This document shows positions 27,381-41,040 of a stretch of 64,000 bases of DNA, in pieces. The DNA lies in assembly GCF_017562075.2 (NCBI RefSeq), contig NC_054082.1, forward strand, positions 50,276,037 through 50,340,036, given 5' to 3'. A program made the translations under genes and the position numbers. Each line of letters opens with the position of its first letter. Positions within the stretch are counted from its first letter, which is position 1. This stretch comes from Anopheles merus (lineage: Eukaryota; Arthropoda; Insecta; Diptera; Culicidae). Under the pieces are notes generated by a model that was given only the letters and a program-made list of their open reading frames with translations, did no database searches and was not told where the DNA came from.

Positions 27381-27399
27381 GACCCGATTAGATCGGGTC
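27381..27399. promoter_or_regulatory. 19-bp perfect palindrome
   Basis: GACCCGAT and its complement ATCGGGTC are separated by TAG. The arms are GC-rich within a local AT-rich context. It could be a dimer-binding site or chance; no function can be assigned. Confidence 0.2.
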
Positions 27400-30300
27400 A
27401 TCCAAAACACTGTTCACCCCTTGCACCCGTCCCAATCGGCTGGAATGAAATGACTGCAGCCTTAAACCATATGATTCCCTGTCATGTTGACCTTGATCTA
27501 CATCCCGCTGCTGAATTCGCGCTATATTCGTCATCATATGTGTAATCGCCATAGATTCCTCGTCATCGTTGGGTGAGAAGCAAAGTGCTGTACGTCAACA
27601 TCCCTCCATCATCACCCGTTATAGCCTCTCCGCGTCATCCCAGACGTTGCTCGCGGTTCGCTACTGAGTATTTATATATTCTTTTCCTCCAGCGCTGTAA
27701 CATGAGCGTTGTGGCGCACCAGAGAAGGATTGGAATGGAAATCGAATGCATCGTCTATTTTGTATGGCGGGAGAGCAGAGGGCGATAAAGATTTCTACAT
27801 TTCACCAAAGGAAAAGGGTATGATTGGGGAAGATACAGGTGTATCAGGGGATCGATAGGCAAAAATGCCCTAAAAGCGAACTTCGAAGAAATATTAGAAT
27901 AATGTTATTTTCATTGTGTACGCTTCCCAATACTCTGAATTTGGCAAACCATATCTTAATTTTTCAGCTATGCCACGAAACCTTAGACAGGCCTTTTTGT
28001 ATAAATAAACCACTGGTGGCTAGATTAATAGCATTAAGAACGCGTATACACATTGATTGTAAAACCAATACAACAATGACAAACTTACCATCAAGCTGTA
28101 GCACCAACACTATATCAAGACGATAATCAGCCAGGAACTAAGAGGAGCTCTATATTCAATTCAGCTAATAAATCACTTATGGATTCAATTTGCCCTTCTT
28201 ATACTTCGACAGGCATTAATTCATACATCGACACATTTTCCTGCAAAGAAACGAAAAAATAGGTAACTAACAGAGGTTCCACGAATTTAGTGACGCTTGT
28301 TTTGATGTTTACAAAACTATTAATTATGAGCTTCAAACGTTCAAAGCGTCAACACTTGGCTCATATTAACCGAAATTGGACATTTGTTTCGCGCAAATTA
28401 AAAACGACGCTCCAAAAATGATTTATGTTAATTTATGGTTTTCAGCTAACCCTCCCCATTCCTTCTCTTAAGAGCTCTTCCGTAAGCCACGTAGAGCGGA
28501 CAAGTCTTGACCGCGACCTTCCACATCCCAGATGAACCTTGTGTTTCACTTTTTTTTTGCTGTTTCAAACGAAACCCATACGACGAGTCCCTTGTTCGAT
28601 GCGATTAGAGAAGAGACCCTTCGTCCCTGGCAGGGGGCGCGCTTAGAAGTGTTTTTAGCAATGAATGCGAAATGGTCACATGCTCGCACATAATAGAACT
28701 GCTTTGTTATTCTTATGGGTTTCTTCCTCCCTATTCTTTCCTTCCCAAACTCAACCCAACCGAAAGGTCATCGGTCTCCGCCCGAAGAGATCTATGTAAC
28801 TAAGAACGTAAGGAATCTAATAATTTGGATTCGTTCCAGGAAGAAGGCACTGTGTGTTTGGTTGGAACTGGAGTGCACGTGTTTTCTTTTCCGGGGGATT
28901 TTTTTTTCTCCTCCTGGTGTTCAGAATCATCCCAGTGAAAGTGATAGTTTTCCACCACGACCACTATTCTCTCTCTTTCTCTTTACCATCAAGCGACGAT
29001 TGCAAACAGTGACGATTTGGTGTGTCCTTCCGAATTTATATCTTGCAGCATCGCCTTTGCTTCACCGCATTCGCTTTTAGGCTCATTGTGCTGGCTACAA
29101 AAGCAAAAGGATTTAGTGATGATGACCTTTGGCTGGAGCTGCGATGCGATGGTGGTTCAGCCTCTAACAAACGAGGTTACGTTTGGCAAGCGCTGTCACA
29201 ATGGAAAGATGCCAACCAGTATCGAATGACCTCAAAACGACCGGATATTTATTGGCACTCCAAATGGAAAATAATACTACTAAATCGCCAGGAAAACCTG
29301 TAAGAAAAAAATGATCTCATTGCTAAGAATGGTAGATCAGGAAAGAGCTATATCCGACATTGGAAAAAGTGCAAGGAAACGAATGAATGTGGGGTTAAGC
29401 AACTGCTTAAAACAGTACTCCTAATTTTAGAAGTAACGCAAATCTCTCACACAAACTCTTCCCAACATCATCTGATTGTAATCAAGCATGTTATTTATAG
29501 GCTCATTTTGATACCACCCCTCCCAATCCAAGCAGTGCCACCAGTTGCACTCCAATGATAAAAAATGCTTGTTTTAGTGTGAATTTTGCACTTCTGCAGT
29601 GGGAGGAAATTACTGCAAGAATTCATCGCAATAAATGAGGAAAACAGCTTCCACCTGGGTCTTTCGCTTTAAGCAACCGCGTGTTTCATTTTGTTAAAAC
29701 GGAAAGGATGTGCATTTTCTTTTATGCTGTCCGTTTGCTTGATTGAGAATTTCCCGTTCGTACGGGCGGGTGTTGTTTTTTGCCCTTTCTTAATAGTGAA
29801 AATGCACAGGATTACGGTGAAGCGAGAGAAAGAATTTCGCCAAAGACGTGAAATTTTTCGCTTTCGCTGTCTCGAAGCGAACATTGAAGGAGCATCCATC
29901 CATCCATTTGCTTGATGGCGGTTTATCGTGTTTTCCGTTTTGGAGCTGCAAAATGTCGCGTTGGATGGTTTGAATTTTGTACGTGCAATGAATTATGTGT
30001 TTCAGTCGAACGCATCCATTGTTGAGGAGATAGGTTATGTTCCCCTTGTGAAGAACGTATAAAGCAAGCACTGCCAGAAGCGCAGTACTAAAGGATATTT
30101 AAATAAGTAAGAGCTCTTCAAGGACTTTTGATAATTTTTTAAAACTCGCAAAAAATATTTATTGTACAAACATATATTTTTACAATTTTACAGTTGTTTC
30201 AAAACATAATCAAAACATTAATTTGATAGCCTTCTGCAAACGTTTCCGAACGAGTTATTTGCAAGCGCGTTGTAAAGCTTCCGTTTCTTTGAAGATATTT

Positions 30301-31503
30301 ATGCTTTCGTTCACTAGGATTATTGCTCGCGCAGCATAATAAATCGTTCCTTTCAAGTCGGCACAATCTAGCTTCTAGCCTTTGCGGGGCGTTTCCCATC
30401 CTTGTTCTCATGTTGAGGAGTGGGTTTGTTTTGAAAACTTTTTACATTTTCGCAAATCCCGCGCAATAGTGTAGTGAAGAAGGCAACAACCGGGGATGGG
30501 CAAAAATTGTTTGCATACTGTTTGTACAAGAGTTATTGGGTGGGAGTGGAGTGGATATTGTATAAAAATGTATCACTAACAAGGCACGTTCACGCTCTGT
30601 AGTCGCGTTCGTTGAAAGATGGTTTGAATGTGCATTGGCTGTAAGAAGATTTTCATTGGAGACCAGCATTGTTTCGTTCAAAACCAGAAATACTGTCCAT
30701 GTTGCGACAGTGACAATTTTATACTCTATACTAAATACAGTTGAGTTATTGACACATTTACTATCCTGTCTGGGGCCGCTGTTTGACGGTGAACTAATCG
30801 CTTAAGCCACATCTGGCGCCAATGTTTTAATTGAGGCATATTCTCAAAAAATTAAGGAAACGATTCGAGACGGTACCATTGGTAACCATGACAGCATTGA
30901 CAGGTTACAAGGAGGTGTTATACATTACGCTAAATGTTTCAAACGAAGTTCTAACAATAACCTCTAACAGTATGATGGGCCTGATAGTCATCATGTGGAT
31001 GCAAGAATTCGAATGCAATAAACATATTGTTTGTCGATGTGGAACAGATAATGATGAAGCTATTCGAAAAAGCCATATCACACTTTAACTATAAATTAGG
31101 TACTACAATACGCAAATGGGTTTATCTTGTGAGATGCAATACTCATTCTCATGATTGTTGTTCTATTTTGCTCTAATAATAAAATAATACTAACGGCAAA
31201 CACAACAGGATTCTCATTTCGTCAGATTCGCAAGCTTTATCCACCAAAATCTAGATCCCATTTTTGTTTTGTTGTGGTAGTTCCTCTTTAAGTCGTCGCT
31301 TGGCTGCGTTGTGAATGTTTTTCTTTTTCTTTTTACTGTTGTTGTTGGTTCTCGTGCGTACATACGTATGTTTTGCAATGCTACGCGATGGATGCGGGAG
31401 GTGTGATTGTGAAAGCACCCGAACATCCCCTATTCGTGAGACGAACGAGCCACTCTGGTGGTCGGTTTGATTTGGCCCCGGGAGAGAACCGCAAAGCAGC
31501 CAG

Positions 31504-31710
31504 ATGTCTGCCCAATCTCCGACTCCGACGCTCGCGCGCCTTCTTTTTCGCAATTTCTTCGTTTTACACCGTCAACTTCGCGAGTTGGGGTTTGAGGACG
31601 ATGTGGACGGATATGAAGGCCTGCAACGTCGCAGCGGGTTTGCGCCCATCTATTTCGCCAATGAAGAAACGGCAGGACGGAATTCTTTCATTTTTTGGGG
31701 GATAGTCTGA
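31504..31710 (+). CDS. Candidate open frame in a local GC-rich patch
   Basis: A 68-codon frame from an ATG at 31504. Residues 8-45 (ARLLFRNF, HRQLRELGFED, GYEGLQRRSGF) are charged and leucine-patterned like a folded protein, with GC-rich codons. The last residues become hydrophobic and the frame stops soon after. There is no recognised domain, splice site or homolog, and an antisense frame covers 31251-31553. It could be an exon, a relic or chance. Confidence 0.15.
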   Translation: MSAQSPTPTLARLLFRNFFVLHRQLRELGFEDDVDGYEGLQRRSGFAPIYFANEETAGRNSFIFWGIV

Positions 31711-33064
<1,354 letters not shown>

Positions 33065-33325
33065 AGTGGGTGGGTAAGGTTACTCAATCTGATGATGACG
33101 TTAATTATTGTTATTACTATTACGATCGCTTTCTAACCCGTGTCGTCCACCGGCTTGAGTGTCCTCCGCCCACGTTTCATCAGTGGTAAAGTTCAATGTG
33201 AAACCGGTTCATTTGCGATACGAGAAGTCTGAAGGAACTACACTACCGGAAGGCCGAGCAGAGCCGCCGAGTATGAATCGGGATGGTTCAGTGCCACGGT
33301 GTGTGCGCGCACGTACGGTAATGTT

Positions 33326-33355
33326 GGGCATGTCTCGCCATGCACGAGACACGCC
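33326..33355. repeat. Short hairpin-forming inverted repeat
   Basis: TGTCTCG at 33331-33337 pairs exactly with CGAGACA at 33345-33351 across a CCATGCA loop. After one mismatch three more pairs extend the stem. The left arm includes GGGCATGTCT, a fit to the p53-type half-site RRRCATGYYY. The stem is too short for a typical microRNA precursor. Confidence 0.3.
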
Positions 33356-33452
33356 ATGTCGGGCGTGAGAAGCGTAACGGACGCTGCCGGTCCAGTGCGG
33401 ACCGGTGTGGAATGATAGTGTACAGTGGACGGAGAAACGAACGAACGCCGCC

Positions 33453-33668
33453 ATGGCAACCGTCGCATTTGGTGACGTTTTCGCACTCGTCGCTCGGTGT
33501 AACGACCTTGACTGGCTTCAATCGTTGTACGGTTTCGCACTACCAGGTGGGCTGTGCTACCAGGCGCCACCAGGTACTGCCTCCGCTGCCATTCCTGCCC
33601 AAACGGAATCGCATCCTCTAATTTCGTTGGGTTTGTTTCCTTTTTTCCATCAACCAACAAATTTGTAA
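33453..33668 (+). CDS. Candidate 71-codon open frame with strong start context
   Basis: The ATG at 33453 sits in GCCGCCATGG, an ideal scanning start context. The frame runs 71 codons, begins MATVAFGDVFALVARC, and ends at a TAA at 33666-33668. Composition is mixed, with a Pro/Ala-rich middle and a hydrophobic end. It matches no family I recognise. It lies inside a GC-rich patch where chance openings are common, so support is limited to the start context. Confidence 0.17.
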   Translation: MATVAFGDVFALVARCNDLDWLQSLYGFALPGGLCYQAPPGTASAAIPAQTESHPLISLGLFPFFHQPTNL

Positions 33669-33760
33669 TGCAGTTTTGATCCCGGCTCCGAGCGGTACAG
33701 AACCGTACAGAAAGACATTCACGTATTAGTGAGCGAAGGCAAAAAGAAGAAGGCACCTTC

Positions 33761-35398
33761 TTTCATTTCTCTTCGCCTTGAGCAAGAGAGCATTTTTGGT
33801 GTGTATCATCATCCGTGGTATGCTATATTTTCGCCCATACCAATCATTTGTGCTCCCCCTCGTAGCACGAGCTTCTGAGCACACCGTTTGCAGTGCAAAA
33901 TATTCCACAGATTCCACTGAGCACGAAATACGAAAAGGCTACAAACAGAACGCGTCAGAAAAACTTGTTTTCGAATGCATTGGTTCTCTTTTTTGTCCTT
34001 CGTCGCGAGTAACATGGCAGCTGAGTCGTCTTTGAGTGCAATAGTTCGTTCGATTAAAAAACCGATTATATTATCATACCGCAAAAAAAATGGAAGACGA
34101 GAGCAAATGGGTAGATAAATGGAAGGAATTATTATAAAAGATAAGACAAACGGCCTCCAAAGGACTCAGAAATCAGAGATACATTTTATCCACCAATCGT
34201 AAAAATTATCAAAATATTCAATATTCAAAGCGAAATTGCCTCTTTAGATTTAAGATAAACTATAAAACACTGTGTAAATCCATACAATCCTATGTATTTG
34301 GTAGCCTTACGTACACGGTTCAACTCTCATATCGATCCATTTTTCTCCTGCTGTATGTATCAAGGAGATAGTTAGATCCTGAATAGCAATTTTCTACATT
34401 TTTACAGCGACTAAGCAGCAACATTCTGTCTTGTCGATCTTTCATGATAAATAATTATCATAAATCAATTTATGGGAAAACAAACTGTGAACCAGGTATA
34501 CGTTCTTTTAAGAAAATATTTTACCATGAAATGCACTGTAGAACAATTTAATGTACATATTATACTTTTCATAATTAATATGTATGCTTTTCTATATAAT
34601 GGTTTCTATAATAATATTTGAAGAATATCGAATGAAGTTTTATAAGGATTTTTAAGTATCGGTGTTTATATCTTCATCATAGTGATCATACTTGGTCTCC
34701 CGGTGAGCCCTGTAACGATGAGTAGTTGCTTTCTGTGATTTTTGTGTTCATCCACAGATGAATAATCTGTAGTTATTGGATCAGAGCGTTTTTTTTATGA
34801 AACGGTGTACATTTTTTCGGAGAAATCAGAAAAGATAATAAAAGGAAAGCCAAGGAAATAAGAGTTCTTACGTGATTGCTTCTTATTTTGATAATTGCAA
34901 ATTGCCACAGTGTGCCTTCTTTAGCCACTAACTGCTTGGCTAATTGCGAGTGGTTGTTGCATACTTCTCGGACATGCCGGCCTATAGAGGCTTTCGAGAC
35001 TTATTCAGTACTTTCAGTTGTCGTGAATTAAGCAGGCAAATGTAATGAATTCTTGAGCAGTTCTTGTTCTGGTGGCCCCTATCAGACACCAGACTGAGGA
35101 TCTTGATCAGAAATAACTAAATAACAACATCAATGATTCGTTCACAACCATTCCCACTCAATCTGGGCGCGTGCTTTCATTCATCAAGCAGCAATCCATT
35201 CAACCTGTCAATCATCTACGCAAAGCACACATTCCAACGCCAGTAGTCGATCGAGCGACACCAATTGTAACCCTTCGTGCGTAGTAGCAGCTGATTTTGA
35301 CAGGTCATTTCAGCGCTGTTCTATCCACTCTCGCGGGACACCACAATGAATCGAGCCTCTTCTACCCGCTATTGTGCGGCCATTATCATGTCAAATAG
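33761..35398. other. Non-coding block, AT-rich centre
   Basis: AT-rich from about 34090 to 34900. Apart from the SINE fragment at 34966 no repeat is seen. The last 250 bp before 35345 is less AT-rich, with CA and CG motifs. Confidence 0.45.
34966..35012 (-). mobile_element. Fragment of second-tail SINE subfamily
   Basis: CTCGGACATGCCGGCCTATAG followed by AGGCTTTCGAGACTTATTCAG corresponds to the tail-proximal part of the copy at 47009-47165 (CGGACATACTGGCCTATATAG, AGGCTTTTGAGACTTTGAGAC). Only about 45 bp survives. Confidence 0.4.
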
Positions 35399-35704
35399 TC
35401 GCGTAGCTACCGTGGAAGTGAGAAAAAACACAACAACGATACAGATGAGATGCCGTGTCAAATCATGCAGTCGTCAAACGCGTATCAGGTTGTGTGTGCA
35501 CTGCGACGCTTCCAAACGCAAGATCAGTGGGAATTGTGTCGTGTTGCTCTTTCTTGTTATGCAGCTTGGTTCGATTATGCAGTTCAAAAAATGGCAAAGC
35601 GTGGATCCGATAATGACCTATCATTAATCAAATTGTACTGCCTCGAAGGCAAACTTCTGGCGTCCGTACGTGAATGTGCTGTTCTCGTCAGTCCCGCGGA
35701 TTGA
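35399..35704 (+). CDS. Candidate small open frame of unknown function
   Basis: The frame is open from just after a TAG at 35396-35398 to a TGA at 35702-35704; the first ATG is at 35450, giving 84 codons. The product is rich in Cys, Trp and Tyr (ALRRFQTQDQWELCRVAL, CYAAWFDYAVQKMAKR, LYCLEGKLLASVREC) and reads like part of a helical globular protein rather than low-complexity sequence. A second plus-strand frame at 35346-35627 overlaps it. No domain, splice signal or poly(A) site was identified, so it may be an exon, a decayed gene or chance. Confidence 0.22.
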   Translation, partial: SRSYRGSEKKHNNDTDEMPCQIMQSSNAYQVVCALRRFQTQDQWELCRVALSCYAAWFDYAVQKMAKRGSDNDLSLIKLYCLEGKLLASVRECAVLVSPAD

Positions 35705-36481
35705 TATGGAGGACAGCTTCAATCTGGGAAGTGTCTGTCCGACGTCTTCTGTTTTACAGTACAAATTCGTTGTGTAGTTTTATTCCTACACCTTTCAGTA
35801 GTATTGTATTGCACTTGAATGATTTATTTAAACGTAATGAGTGAATTCGTGTATGTTTGTATTTTTCGTTTCACAAGCGAAATTTGAATCAAATTGCTGA
35901 ATGTTGTTACAAATAAGTGTTCCAAAATTTCAATTGTTTTTTTTTTTTGTGGGAATACTTACGAAACAAACTGTAATGCCCAGACGTGCCGGTATTCAAG
36001 CCTATCATTAATTAAGACCCAAGAACATCTGACGACAATAACTGAGAAGGATAGATACATTACTGTAACATTACATACGATGTCCTGCTACGCAGGCTAC
36101 GATTTCTGGCAAAAAGACTCCACGAGGACGTAATTTCTATCCTTCTCGCTCGTCCGTTTTCGAACATTTGGGCCGTACGCGTTGCGTTCTATCATCTTAT
36201 GCGAAAGATAATTCGTTCTTAGAAGCCCAATTCAAAACCCAGACAGCAACACCATCACACAGCTGTAGGTTTGTGTGTGTGGTTGTGCATGATAATCTTC
36301 ATAGATCGAAATGGCGCAAAGAACAGAAAATAGCTGGAAAAAGGTAAAATATCATACACCCGTTGCCTTTGTCGTCGTGTATGGGTAGAAGGTCCTTGGG
36401 TTTCCCTCTTCTCTAGAGTTCAAAGAAGGTGAAACGGAGCAAAAAAAGAGAGAACTAGAGATATATAAAGAGAGAGAGAGC

Positions 36482-36513
<32 letters not shown>

Positions 36514-37260
36514 CAAAGGTGAAAAAGTAAGAGAGAAGAGAAGATATAACGAGAAGGATAGGAAGAAACGAAGGCGACATTTAATCGAAGGAAACAAAGC
36601 GATCCTCGAAAAAAAAGCAGCACAGGATATGGTTTGGGCTGGTTGGCACCGCGGTTCAGTCGCTTAGGTTTAGCACAGCCGTTCCAAAAGGCGTACATAC
36701 ACACATCATTACCGTTAGCATGGCCCTGGTATGGCGGCAGTTTCGGCACGGTTTTTCGTTCCCTTTTACTGTGTTTCATGCTGTTCTTGTTTTTTTATAA
36801 TTATCAGATCCGATCAATCATTAGTTTTTCACTTGGTTGCGATCGCCTACCAAAGATCCTTTTCAAAGGTACAGGGTGTTGATTGTTTTTCATATATTCT
36901 TTATAACACTATACTTCCTTTTTATAGTTTCATTTCTACCTTTCATTCTTTTTGATAAGTACTGGTACAGTTTAGTTTTTCGTATTTTTACTTTATACAA
37001 CAGTTATTCAGAAAATAATAAATACGACGGGGTCCTATTATATTTTATTTTTAATTTAATACATAATTAATTCTTCAAATATTGTGTAACATTCGTTATT
37101 ATGGAAGCTGCGCACAATGTTTTCTTTTAATATGAAACAAACAACAATATAATACATGGAGTCGTTTTAATTTTTTATGAAATAAAGATGTTGTGTTGTT
37201 GTAACTCGAACAAAATAGTCGATTGTATTGTAATGTAATAAATAACAAATGTTCCTTTAC
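35705..37260. other. Non-coding block
   Basis: Mixed composition with a GA tract at 36470-36507, then strongly AT-rich from about 36780. No elements were recognised. Confidence 0.45.
36470..36507. repeat. GA microsatellite, one interruption
   Basis: Alternating AG/GA units interrupted by a C at 36481, embedded in about 130 bp of purine-rich DNA. Confidence 0.9.
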
Positions 37261-40200
37261 GAAATCTTCAACGAACGTAAAATGGGAACCTTCTATGGAG
37301 GTAAAATGTGGAAAAATTAATCCACATCCGGACTAGCGTACCAACCTTTCGTTCGGTTCAACCTCACAGTATTATTTTCCGCACATGCTCTTGATTTCTA
37401 ACGAAAGCAGCAGCACCACCAAATACACTCACACATACACACTGCCACACAAAACGCACCGTAACGCACTTTTCGTAATGTATATTTAAATAACAGTGTG
37501 TGTGTGCGTTCCTTTTTTGGAACTAAACCACTACCAGCGCAATGTTTTTGCCAGCAGCGTGCTCGATGATGGTATTACACACGCTATTTAAATATGTAGT
37601 GGTGGGACATTCACGCACACTATCACGAAAAAACACAACAGTACACACTTTCCGGCATTAAAACAGAATCACGGCACGCTCGTTTGGATGCGTTTCCATC
37701 GCAACACATCTCACAAACGTTGCTGCTGGTGCTGTTTTTCTCACTCACGATTCACGAAGGTAGTTGTCATACCTGGTAGGTAAAGGTCTTCCAACTTTAT
37801 CACACTTGCTGTTTATTCATGGTTGACAGTTTAGTTGTCAAGATTCTGCTCCGCGTTTAACGCTTTTTTTAGTGCTCCGCTTTCACAGAACGATCGAACA
37901 ATTTCTTTACCCACTGTATGTGTGCGTGTGCACGAGCGCTTACTGAGCGCGACGGATGACTGAAAGTTGCCCTCGATTCTCTTTTATACTTTTTTTTTGT
38001 TTTGTTGGTTTACTTTATCTACACAGTATCTGCATCCAAAGGGCCTATCGCCACGCGTTCACTTATCTTCAGCTACCAAAGATAATACTTACTTAAATTC
38101 TGCATACATACAAACACACATATACACACAAATTAATTCGATTGATACCCCCTGGGGGGATGTTAATCGCCAGAAGGGGTTTCAACAATGACAGCAGCCA
38201 CATAAACACTCACACACTCACACTCTCATGCGCACTCTTTCTCTCCTTCTAATCGCTACCGACGACGTGCGCGTTCACTTTCGGGTTGTCTTGCCATTGT
38301 TAGTCTTTTAGATAGACCAACACCACCACCACCACCACTTGCCATACATTGGCTCATGCCCCTACCCTGCTAACTCGGGGCTGTTATCAACACCACACTG
38401 CACTATCAGCACCACACGCCTGAACCAATCCAATGGGCCGAACAAAACGGGCGATAAAGCTTTGCGTCCCCTTGCCGCTGCTTGTGGCTTGTGGCTTGCC
38501 CGGGAGGAGAGCAGACAGCGTAACGCTTCGCTTCGCATTCGCCAGTGGGCCGCTTTCTTCTCCACTTCACGTCACATACACACACGCTCCCGGTGACACT
38601 AGACTAGACTCGAGTTCGAGAGCGTGCGCGCGCACAGTAGCAGGCCCTGCTTGCCCCGTCCCTTACCGTGCGGACTGGACGCGGAAAAGCAGGAAAACCG
38701 CGCTGCACTCTTTCCCGGGTACACACCAGCGACAGACGAGGAACTAATAAACGATGGTGAGGCCGTGCAGCTGGTACGGAGCGAGCGAAGAGGCGCTCAA
38801 GGGAGTCGATGCGTTTCCGTGCTACCGTGTACACGGCGAGACGCTTCACTTGAATGTGTGTAAGTGCAACCAGCAGTACGGTAGAGTGTGCTGTGTTGTT
38901 TACCTTTGCGAAAGAGCGAGTCTCTCTTTTTTACTGTGCTAATGTGCTCGCTCTCACTTAAACGCGCTTGTTTTTTTTTTATTTATTTTTTGTGGCAACC
39001 AAGCGACTTCTTTTTTTTTCTTTTGCGCTTACTGCCGACAGCACTTGCGCACTATTGGGTTTATGCTGCGGGAGAGCGGGGTGTAACAGGGAGAAACCAA
39101 ATGGTGGAAGGTGTGGAATGGGCCGCTCTGCTGTGAAGATGTTTAATAAGGGTTATCCTCCTTTTTGTGAGCGGAATGCTCAACGCTAATGAAGGAGTGA
39201 AGCAGTTAGCTATTTCGCTTTAGCAGCCTACGATCGACGTGCAGACGAGCGCGTAATGTTTTCTCGCTCTGACACACTGGCTCGCCCATACAAGCCAAAT
39301 GACAGATGGACCCGTCTGCTGTGATCGAAGCGAATGAACAAAAACGGAAAACCGCTTCCATTGTGAAGGCAGACCAAGCGATATGGGAACTGCTGCTTCC
39401 ACCGCTTTTGTTGGACAGTGCAGGAACAATGATGGAATAAAATTTGTGCAGGGTTGCTTACCTCGATATCGCTGGTGCTGCGGGAACTACGTGCTGAAAC
39501 AGCAGTTTTGGTTGCTGATTGGCATCGTTTCGATACCGTTCTCGCCTGGCGTCACGGGTCGCCCGGAGACTCGTGTTGCCGCGTATCGACGTGTATGTAA
39601 CTGAACTGGCGAATCGGATGTTTATGAAATTGGTCGAATGCTTGGCACTGGCGCTTCTTCTTCTTCTTGCCTGTTCGGTAGCAAACAGCCGACCGCTTTC
39701 GTTCGCTTTTACACCGGAAGTGTGAGCAGGATGACGCACGCTATAGCAGTGCTTGTGTCTCGGTTACACTACAGTTGCGGCTATTGCTTCACATCGCCTG
39801 CTGCGTCGAAAGACACGTGAATGTGAGTGCGTGTGTAAGCTTCACTGCCTGACAAGGGTACGCTGATGAGCGCTTGCGCCCCTAACGAATGGTATTGGTC
39901 GTTTCGAGGTTCTGCTGGGCAAGAAATGGTCATACTCTACCTTTTGGTATTTAGCCTTGCACAATACATCTTCATGCGAACAATACATGGAATTCGTTGA
40001 AGTAAGGGAAACCGGGTACGAAAATCGTGCGGTTCGGCAGAGTGAGCGAACAAGCCAGAAGATGTGGGGAATGGTTTTGAAGGCGTGGTCTAATAATTGC
40101 TTTCGTATGCAACACAAAAGCATGCCCTTCCACTAGTAACCGTTGCTGATTGCAGGGGAAGTTTACCATATACGCGAAAGATCGTATATAACTGAAAGGT

Positions 40201-41040
40201 AGAAAGAGAGAAATGATCTTTGTTGGCTATCTCAGCTATGCTAATGTGAATGTTTTTTTATACAATTAACAATGCCCCTCCAATAAAATTAACAAACGTC
40301 GTGGGAAATAAGTGTGTTTGTATGTGTGTGTTTTTTTTCCTTTTTTAACACACTTGCACACAAACGTGTTCAATGATTAATTTTAACACCGTGGTCGTTC
40401 GTCAGCAATGGAACCGAACGTGATTTTTTCCTTTCGTTGACGTACTTCATCATTCAATATGAAGCTTACGCAATTGAGATCAAGACTAGTTATTAAATCT
40501 ATCATGCTAAACGTATCAGTTTAACAAATGTAAAAAATGGCCTCCATACAATTATTCTAATACTAGCGTTTGCTGGACACTTAAAGCTAAACTCCAGCTA
40601 AACTACAAAAAGTTTTTTTGTGTGTTCGTTTTCCTTACACGATAGCATGCGCCATTGCGCATTCGCTCCGTACGCGCTCTGCACTTCCGACGTATACACA
40701 TTGCTCGCCCAGGCGTCGTAACACGCGCCGTCAAACGCTACCGATCCCGTGGCAGTTCGCTAAGGAGAGAAGATACTCGTTTTTCGTCTGCTCGCTTGGT
40801 ACTGCAGCGTACAAAAATGGCACATATGCGCAACTGCACCGACACCGACACACGCGGTGCGCGATCTCGCGAGCACGTTGCCACGTTGTCGAGCGTATCG
40901 GGAACGGAGCAGAGCAGACGTGCTGTGAGCGAATCTTTGCAGTGTGTCGACATTTTTAATTTCTTATACCTCTGGCGTGGGCTCGTAAATATCGCACACT
41001 TCGCTTCACACTTTGTGCGCTGCGCGAAATGAAATGTTAC
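37261..41040. other. GC-richer, CA-rich non-coding block
   Basis: This resembles the 10.7-17 kb block: many CACACA, GTGTGTG and CGC motifs, several T-runs near 38968-39020, and a CAC run at 38322-38338. It is the last such block before the repeat-rich half. Open frames exist on both strands; only the one at 39624 is singled out. The composition would suit a promoter or 5' untranslated region of a nearby gene (inference). Confidence 0.4.
39624..39725 (+). CDS. Candidate signal-peptide-bearing exon or micro-ORF
   Basis: From the ATG at 39624 the 33 residues have the layout of a secretory signal: a short n-region MKLVEC, a hydrophobic core LALALLLLLACSVA, then a polar NSRP and a short mature part before a TGA. 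An in-frame ATG lies six bases upstream at 39618, and the frame stays open further upstream. GTGAGC at 39722-39727 next to the stop could be a splice donor, which would make this the first coding exon of a secreted peptide precursor. The leucine run is encoded by a CTT repeat, which weakens the argument. No mature peptide is identifiable. Confidence 0.22.
   Translation: MKLVECLALALLLLLACSVANSRPLSFAFTPEV

Larger units (their letters stand above)
22256..31503. other. Long non-coding block
   Basis: About 9 kb with no recognised repeat element or gene. The sequence is GC-richer with CA and GA motifs at 22.6-23.6 and 24.7-25.6 kb, and AT-rich at 26.7-27.3 kb. Open frames are short and without recognisable domains; the 143-codon minus frame at 24952-25383 overlaps other openings on both strands and has no features of a known protein. 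Two perfect palindromes in this block are listed separately. Confidence 0.5.

Noticed and set aside
33424..33434. TGGACGGAGAA, matching the first 11 bases of miR-184
   Set aside because: The match stops after 11 bases and no complementary arm is nearby to form a precursor hairpin.
33238..33756. 172-codon minus-strand frame
   Set aside because: Both strands and several frames are open across this GC-rich island, and nothing in the translation is recognisable.
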